A DNA stretch of 64,000 bases from DATJZH01 sp052146815 (lineage in GTDB: Bacteria > Actinomycetota > Actinomycetes > Streptosporangiales > Streptosporangiaceae): positions 1 to 64,000 of the forward strand of contig JBKQMG010000188.1 in NCBI GenBank assembly GCA_052146815.1, given 5' to 3'. The translations under genes were made by a program, and so were the position numbers. A model generated the notes under the pieces. It was not told the DNA's origin and searched no databases. It saw only the letters and a program-made list of their open reading frames with translations. Positions 58,979-64,000 of this stretch are shown piece by piece (positions within the stretch are counted from its first letter, which is position 1; the number at the start of each line of letters is the position of its first letter).

Positions 58979-59896
58979 GCTCCCCCCGGCCGCGGCCCGA
59001 TCAGCCGGCCCCTGACGGTCCCCGCCGGGTACCGCCGCCCGGGCCCGGGCTACGGCGTCAAGCGCCTGGCTCGCGGCGGGCACGTCGTGAACGCGGAAGA
59101 CCCGCGCCCCCGACCAGGCGGAGATGGCGAGCGCCGCTATCGTGCCCTCGCCGCGCTCGGTGGTCGGCAGGTCCAGCGTCTCGCCGATGAAGTCCTTGTT
59201 GGACAGCGCAACGAGAACCGGCCAGCCGGTCGCGCAGAGCTCCGGCAGCCGGCGGGTCAGCTCCAGCGAATGCCAGGTGGTCTTGCCCAAGTCATGCGCG
59301 GGGTCGACCAGGATGGCCTCGGGCGCCACCCCCGCGCCGACCGCCCGGTCCGCCTGCGCGCACACCGACCCGATGACATCGGCCATCACGTCGGCGTAGG
59401 CAGGCCGCACCGGGCCGGCACGCGGGGCCAGCCCGCCGGCGTGCGCGCAGACCAGCCCGGTTCCGTAGCGCGCGGCGACTTCCGCCAGCTGCGGGTCGAC
59501 GCCTCCCCAGCAATCATTGAGCAGGTCAGCGCCGCACTCGGCGACCGCGGCGCCGACCGGCGCGCGCCAGGTGTCAACGCTGATCACTACGTCCGGGTGC
59601 CGGTCCCTGACCGCCGTGACCAGGCCGGTGACCCGGCGCATCTCCTCGGCGGCATCGACCTCGGCGCCCGGGCCGGCCTTGACGCCGCCGATGTCCACGA
59701 TGTCCGCGCCCGCCGCGACCGCGCGGCTCACCGAATCGAGGGCAGCGCCGAACGCGTACGTGGCGCCCCGGTCGAAGAACGAGTCCGGTGTCCGGTTGAC
59801 CACGGCCATGACGGCCAGCGAGCCGGGCGGCCATTCGCGTCGGCCCAGGCGCAGTGTCCGCGGCGTCGTCACCGGCGTCAGGATAGGCCCTGCCAT
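58970..59896 (-). CDS. folP2: Dihydropteroate synthase-like protein, FolP2 type
   Basis: A 308-residue TIM-barrel protein of the pterin-binding family: AVMAVVNRTPDSFFDRGATY, ADIVDIGGVKAGPGAEVDAA, VISVDTWRAPVG, NDCWGG, ILVDPAHDLGKTTWHSLELT, and VLVALSNKDFIGETLDLPTT. The normal DHPS motif DIGGESTRPG is replaced by DIGGVKAGPG, the pattern of actinobacterial FolP2, which has lost dihydropteroate synthase activity in mycobacteria. The true reaction is unknown. ATG 59896 is chosen because it gives the family N-terminus. It diverges from the GuaB1 gene with 79 bases between starts. Confidence 0.9.
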   Translation of the reverse strand: MAGPILTPVTTPRTLRLGRREWPPGSLAVMAVVNRTPDSFFDRGATYAFGAALDSVSRAVAAGADIVDIGGVKAGPGAEVDAAEEMRRVTGLVTAVRDRHPDVVISVDTWRAPVGAAVAECGADLLNDCWGGVDPQLAEVAARYGTGLVCAHAGGLAPRAGPVRPAYADVMADVIGSVCAQADRAVGAGVAPEAILVDPAHDLGKTTWHSLELTRRLPELCATGWPVLVALSNKDFIGETLDLPTTERGEGTIAALAISAWSGARVFRVHDVPAASQALDAVARARAAVPGGDRQGPADRAAAGGSSG

Positions 59897-59975
59897 GAGC
59901 GGACCGCCCGCCGCCGCGGCCGATCGCTGCCGCGGCCCGGGTGCAGCACTCCGGCGGCGAGGGCAGAATCTAATC

Positions 59976-61406
59976 GTGAGATTCCTCAGCACGCCCGCCC
60001 ATGACCTGGCCTACAGCGACGTCTTCCTGGTGCCGAGCCGGTCTTCGGTCACCTCCCGGCTGGCCGTCGACCTTGGCACCCGCGACGGCAGCGGCACCAC
60101 GATCCCGATTGTCGTGGCCAACATGACCGCGGTCGCCGGGCGCAGGATGGCCGAGACCGTCGCGCGCCGGGGCGGCCTGGTCATCCTGCCGCAGGACATC
60201 CCGGTCGACGTGGTCGCCGACGTCATCAGCTGGGTCAAGTCACGTGACCTCGTACACGACACGCCGCTCACGCTCAGCCCGGACGCCACGACCGGCCACG
60301 CGCTGAGCCTGCTGCCCAAGCGGGCCCACGGCGCCGTCGTAGTGATCGAGGACGGCGCGCCAGTCGGGATCGTCACCGAGGCCGACTGTCACGGCGTCGA
60401 CCGGTTCACCCAGCTGCGCCAGGTGATGTCGACCGAGCTGCTCATGCTGCCGGCCGGGACCGACCCCGAGCACGCGTTCAGCCTGCTGCATGAAGGGCGG
60501 CACCGCGTCGCCCCGGTTGTCGACGGCACCGGCCGGTGCGTGGGCATCCTGACCCGCACCGGGGCACTGCGCGCCACCCTCTACGACCCGGCCGTCGATG
60601 ACCGCGGCCGGCTCCGGATCGGCGTGGCGCTCGGGATCAACGGCGATGTCGCGGGCAAGGCCAAGCTGCTGCTCGACGCTGGCGCGGACATGCTTGTCGT
60701 GGATACCGCGCACGGTCATCAGGAGAAGATGATCAGCGCGCTGCGCGCCGTGCGGGCGCTCACGCCGTCGGTGCCGGTCGCGGCCGGGAACGTCGTCACC
60801 GCCGAGGGAGTGGGCGACCTGGCGGAGGCGGGGGCCGACATCGTGAAGGTCGGCGTCGGCCCGGGTGCCATGTGCACGACCCGGATGATGACCGGAGTCG
60901 GCCGGCCGCAGTTCAGCGCCGTGCTCGAGTGCGCGGCGCGGGCCCGCGAGCTCGGCGCGCACATCTGGGCGGACGGCGGCGTCCGCCACCCGAGGGATGT
61001 GGCGCTGGCGCTGGCAGCAGGGGCGTCCAGCGTGATGATCGGCTCCTGGTTCGCGGGCACCTGCGAGTCGCCCGGCGACGTCTTCCGCGACGCGGACGGC
61101 CGCCTGTACAAGGAGAGCTTCGGCATGGCGTCGGCCAGGGCGGTGCGGCTGCGCACGTCCGCCGACTCGCCGTTCGAGCGGGCGCGCAAGGAGCTGTTCG
61201 AGGAGGGCATCTCCACCTCGCGGATGTACCTGGACCCGCAGCGGCCCGGGGTCGAAGACCTGATCGACACGATCACCGCCGGGCTGCGCAGCGCCTGCAC
61301 CTACGCGGGCGCCCGCACGCTCGACGAGCTGCATGAGCGAGCCGTCGTCGGACTGCAGGGCGCGGCCGGCTACACCGAGGGGATGCCCCTGCCGTCAGGC
61401 TGGTAG
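59976..61406 (+). CDS. guaB1: GuaB1-type IMP dehydrogenase-related protein (likely GMP reductase)
   Basis: A 476-residue IMPDH/GMPR-fold protein. Start YSDVFLVPSRSSVTSRL, a CBS pair at about 95-215 (VVVIEDGAPVGIVTEADCHG, GTGRCVGILTRTGALR), then DMLVVDTAHGHQEKMISALR, AGADIVKVGVGPGAMCTTRM with the active-site Cys, and HIWADGGVRHPRDVALALAA. In actinobacteria GuaB1 acts in purine interconversion, and GMP reductase activity has been shown for members; this follows from the family, not from the sequence directly. GTG 59976 gives the conserved MRF start. Confidence 0.93.
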   Translation: MRFLSTPAHDLAYSDVFLVPSRSSVTSRLAVDLGTRDGSGTTIPIVVANMTAVAGRRMAETVARRGGLVILPQDIPVDVVADVISWVKSRDLVHDTPLTLSPDATTGHALSLLPKRAHGAVVVIEDGAPVGIVTEADCHGVDRFTQLRQVMSTELLMLPAGTDPEHAFSLLHEGRHRVAPVVDGTGRCVGILTRTGALRATLYDPAVDDRGRLRIGVALGINGDVAGKAKLLLDAGADMLVVDTAHGHQEKMISALRAVRALTPSVPVAAGNVVTAEGVGDLAEAGADIVKVGVGPGAMCTTRMMTGVGRPQFSAVLECAARARELGAHIWADGGVRHPRDVALALAAGASSVMIGSWFAGTCESPGDVFRDADGRLYKESFGMASARAVRLRTSADSPFERARKELFEEGISTSRMYLDPQRPGVEDLIDTITAGLRSACTYAGARTLDELHERAVVGLQGAAGYTEGMPLPSGW

Positions 61407-61511
61407 CCCGGTTCCGGATCCCGCCCGCCGCGGCCCGCGGCGGGGCCCCTTGTCGGCATTGCGGCATTCTGGCAGCATCGGGAGCGCCTGCCCGCGAGCT
61501 GACGGAGTCTC

Positions 61512-62474
61512 ATGCGCCTGCCGCCCCCGGTCGTCGCCGGTGCCATCGTGGCGGGACTGCTAGCAGCAGCCCCGTCCGCGGCCGGGGCGGCGACGCTCAG
61601 GCCCGGCTCATCCGCGGCGCCGGGCAGCACCGCCGTCGCCGCGCGCGCGGCCGCGGCAGCGAAGGGGCTGACCAGCGGACCGACCGGGATTCAGGCACGA
61701 AACGGCGAGCTCGCGGAACCCGGCGCCCGCCGGCTGCTGTGGGTCCGCCGCCGCGACGTGCCGCGCCCGATGGGCAGCATCACCAAGGTGATGACCGCCC
61801 TGGTGGTGATCCGGGCGGGTCACCTGGCGCGGAAGATCACGATCACCGGCGCCGAGGTCAGGTACGTCCGGGAACACGACGCCAGCAGCGCCGGGCTGCA
61901 GCCCGGCGACGTGCTGACGGCCCGCCAGCTCCTCGAGGCCATGCTGGTCCCGTCCGGCTGTGACGCCGCCTACGCCCTGGCGATGGCCTACGGCCCGGGC
62001 TGGAAGTCGTTCGTGCGGAAGATGAACGCCATGGCCCGGCACCTGGGGCTGACCGGGACCCATTTCGCCAATTTCGACGGCCTGCCGTGGCCGACCGCGA
62101 CGGCCACCCACTCCACGGCGCGTGACCTGGTCATCCTGGGCGAGACCGCCATGAAGAGCGCGCTGTTCCGGGAACTCGTCCGGCAGCGGTCATACTCGAT
62201 CCCCGCCACCGCGCAGACGCACCGCTACCACTGGCAGACCACCAATCAGCTGCTCGGCTCCTTCCGGGGCGCCATCGGCATCAAGACCGGCACCACGGGC
62301 GCGGCCGGGTACTGCCTGCTATTCGAGGCACAGCGCGGCTCGGAGTCCCTGATCGGCGTCGTGCTGGACAGCGGCAAGACTGACGGGGCCCGGTTTACCG
62401 CGGCAAGGCGGCTGCTCAACTGGGGATTCAGCGTGCTCCGGCGCCGGGCCGGGACTCCCGCGCGCGCCGGCTGA
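61512..62474 (+). CDS. D-alanyl-D-alanine carboxypeptidase (penicillin-binding type)
   Basis: A 320-residue serine peptidase with an N-terminal signal sequence (VVAGAIVAGLLAAAPSAAGA). The three S11-family motifs are SITKVM (catalytic Ser and Lys), VPSGCDAAYALA in place of SxN, as is usual in actinobacterial members, and GIKTGTTGAAGYC (KTG). It trims the terminal D-Ala of peptidoglycan stem peptides outside the membrane. The C-terminal membrane anchor of larger members is absent. Confidence 0.93.
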   Translation: MRLPPPVVAGAIVAGLLAAAPSAAGAATLRPGSSAAPGSTAVAARAAAAAKGLTSGPTGIQARNGELAEPGARRLLWVRRRDVPRPMGSITKVMTALVVIRAGHLARKITITGAEVRYVREHDASSAGLQPGDVLTARQLLEAMLVPSGCDAAYALAMAYGPGWKSFVRKMNAMARHLGLTGTHFANFDGLPWPTATATHSTARDLVILGETAMKSALFRELVRQRSYSIPATAQTHRYHWQTTNQLLGSFRGAIGIKTGTTGAAGYCLLFEAQRGSESLIGVVLDSGKTDGARFTAARRLLNWGFSVLRRRAGTPARAG

Positions 62475-62622
62475 CGGACCGGCGCTCCCCCGCTGAGTGC
62501 CCCGGCTCAAGCGCCCGGAGCCGGCCGCGCAGGCGGCCGCAGGGCCGGCCGACGTGACCTGGCCAGGCGCCTTGCCGGCCGGCTGTCCGCGGCAGGCGGC
62601 TGCTCTGGCCTACCTTGGTGCC

Positions 62623-63321
62623 ATGACAACGGCGAGCGACCCGCGCGATCCCGGCCTCCTGCCCGCAGGCAGCCCGAGTGTCCTGGTCGTGGAGGACGAT
62701 CAGGGAATCGCGACGCAGCTGGTGCGCGGGCTGACCCGCGGCGGCTACCGGGTCGACCACGTGGTGACCGGCAGCGAGGCACTGGCGTGGGGCGAGCCCG
62801 ACGTGGTGCTGCTGGACCTGGAACTGCCGGACGCCGACGGCGTGCAGGTATGCCGCAAGCTGCGCGAGCGCTCCAGCGCCGCCATCATCGTGGTGACCGC
62901 ACACGGCGAGGAAACCGACCGGGTCCTGGCGCTGGACGCGGGCGCCGACGACTATCTGGTCAAGCCGTTCGGCCTGGCCGAGCTGCAGGCCAGGATCCGC
63001 GCGGTGCTGCGCCGGGTCCGGCCCGGCGGCGACGTCATCCGGCACGGACCGCTGACGGTCGATATCCGGACCCGCAGAGTGAGCGTCGCGGGCGCGGACG
63101 TGGCGCTGACCCCGAAGGAATTCGACATCCTCGAATGCCTGGCCCTTGATCCGGGCCGAGTCGTCAGCCGCCAGGAGATCCTGGAGAGCGCCTGGGACGC
63201 GCACTGGTACGGGCCGACGAAGGTGCTCGACGTGCACGTGGCCGCGCTGCGCCGCAAGCTCCGCGTGCCGGGCCTGATCGAGACGGTCTACGGCCGCGGG
63301 TTCCGGCTCGGCGAGGCCTGA
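62623..63321 (+). CDS. OmpR/PhoB-type response regulator
   Basis: A 232-residue response regulator. Receiver domain: LVVEDDQGIAT, phospho-acceptor Asp65 in VVLLDLELPDADG, and LVKPFG with the conserved Lys. The winged-helix effector follows: VALTPKEFDILECLAL, then SAWDAHWYGPTKVLDVHVAA and IETVYGRGFRLGE. It is the output of the sensor kinase gene that starts within its stop codon (TGATG). ATG 62623 is the first reasonable start before the receiver domain. Regulon unknown. Confidence 0.95.
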   Translation: MTTASDPRDPGLLPAGSPSVLVVEDDQGIATQLVRGLTRGGYRVDHVVTGSEALAWGEPDVVLLDLELPDADGVQVCRKLRERSSAAIIVVTAHGEETDRVLALDAGADDYLVKPFGLAELQARIRAVLRRVRPGGDVIRHGPLTVDIRTRRVSVAGADVALTPKEFDILECLALDPGRVVSRQEILESAWDAHWYGPTKVLDVHVAALRRKLRVPGLIETVYGRGFRLGEA

Positions 63322-64000
63322 TGGCCCGGCGGATCGTCCTGGCGGTCATGGCGCTGATCACGGCTCTGCTCGGACTTATCGCGGTGCCGCTGGGCCTGAT
63401 CACCGCCAGCCAGGAGCGCCGCGATTTCCGCGAGGAGACGGTGACCGCCGCGACGACGCTCGCCGACGTCGCCGAGGAACGGCTGGGCGACCACAGCCAA
63501 GGCCCGGCGCTGGCGCGCTCGGTCACGCAGTTGCAGCGCGGCGACGACGAGGTCGCCGTCTACAACCAGGCAGGCGACCGGCTGGCCGGGACGGCGACGG
63601 TCCCGGCGGCAACCGCCGGGCAGGTGCGGCGAGCGCTGTCCGGCCCGGCAGGCCCGGTCAGCTACGCCGCACCCGACCGGCTGCTCGTCATCGCGCCAGT
63701 TCTGCGTGACGGCGGCAAGAGCACACTCGGCGCGGTGGCGCTGGCCCGGTCCAGCGAGGTACTTGATCATCGCCTGGACGTGCTCTGGACGTGGATCATC
63801 TCGGTCTCGGCGGCGGGCCTGGCGGCCGCCGCGCTGATCGCCGTGGCACTGGCCCGCTGGGTGAACCGGCCGCTCGCCGCGCTGGAATCGGCCGCCCGTG
63901 AGCTCGGCGGCGGCGCGCTGGACACCAGGGCCGCGGCCGGCGGGGGCCCCCGGGAGGTCCGCCGGCTCGCGGCCAACTTCAACACCATGGCCGGCCGCCT
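63321..64000 (+). CDS. Sensor histidine kinase (partial, runs off window)
   Basis: The frame is open from ATG 63321 to the window edge, 226 codons. Visible parts are a first membrane helix (about 6-27, VLAVMALITALLGLIAVPLG), an extracytoplasmic sensing domain of about 120 residues, a second helix (about 153-176, IISVSAAGLAAAALIAVALA), and the HAMP region (WVNRPLAALESAARELGGGA to NFNTMAGRL). The dimerisation/His and ATPase domains lie beyond 64000. It overlaps the response regulator by one base and forms its cognate pair. Confidence 0.9.
   Translation, partial: MARRIVLAVMALITALLGLIAVPLGLITASQERRDFREETVTAATTLADVAEERLGDHSQGPALARSVTQLQRGDDEVAVYNQAGDRLAGTATVPAATAGQVRRALSGPAGPVSYAAPDRLLVIAPVLRDGGKSTLGAVALARSSEVLDHRLDVLWTWIISVSAAGLAAAALIAVALARWVNRPLAALESAARELGGGALDTRAAAGGGPREVRRLAANFNTMAGR

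Overview
The window is very GC-rich and densely coded on both strands, with frequent GTG starts and ATGA or GTGA gene overlaps. It carries several actinobacterial marker genes: a complete conservon (sensor kinase, roadblock protein, DUF742 protein, small GTPase), a DUF4193 zinc-ribbon protein, an F420/LLM-type oxidoreductase, a GuaB1-type protein, a FolP2-like protein and a monoderm-type ferrochelatase. It is most likely a soil-type actinomycete chromosome (Streptosporangiales-like is my guess; genus cannot be fixed from this sequence). No phage structural module, transposase or CRISPR array was seen.

Layout. 1-5.2 kb: the last codons of a LuxR-type regulator, a complete large ATP-binding LuxR (LAL/MalT-type) regulator with a coupled small protein, a TRIC-channel remnant, a two-helix K+ channel and a FUSC transporter. 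5.2-6.1 kb: a 5'-truncated tyrosine integrase, 12-bp tandem repeats and a tRNA gene with anticodon CAU, which is the scar of an integrative element. 6.2-11.9 kb: the conservon on the minus strand, whose kinase has a disordered tail of about 570 residues containing a 7 x 15 bp repeat. 12.3-17.7 kb: acyl-CoA dehydrogenase, two stem-loops, a small hypothetical gene with a TTA codon, an oxidoreductase pair and a polysaccharide deacetylase. 17.9-25.9 kb: a peptide import and hydrolysis locus (lipoprotein binding protein, CocE-type hydrolase and a fused DppD-DppF ATPase on plus; DppB and DppC on minus, converging on them).

26.4-43.5 kb is a mosaic of intact and broken genes. Intact genes include zinc-ribbon/FHA, PAP2, SRPBCC, LLM oxidoreductase, TetR, NYN-LOTUS, methyltransferase, a fungal-type GH15 glucoamylase, a truncated haemoglobin, M18 aminopeptidase, hydroxypyruvate-isomerase-like, VOC, AlkZ-like and cupin proteins. 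Broken genes include an APC permease, an aldo/keto reductase tail, a uridine-kinase-like protein, an SRPBCC protein, a methyltransferase and a nearly full-length aldo/keto reductase with two frameshifts and a nonsense codon.

43.7-64 kb is mostly intact: S53 peptidase, amidohydrolase, carboxylesterase, DUF4193, a membrane-anchored pseudokinase, inositol monophosphatase overlapping ferrochelatase, a transglycosylase, MFS, a sugar-lactone/alditol-type oxidase, TetR, FolP2-like opposite GuaB1, a D-Ala-D-Ala carboxypeptidase and a two-component system that runs off the window.

The clearest cooperative units are the conservon (membrane sensing to a GTPase switch), the peptide locus (capture, translocation, cleavage) and the overlapping regulator-kinase pair at the right edge. 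The strongest overall signal is local gene decay: eight recognisable gene remnants, six of them in 28-43.5 kb, plus tandem repeats of about 15 bp in four separate places.
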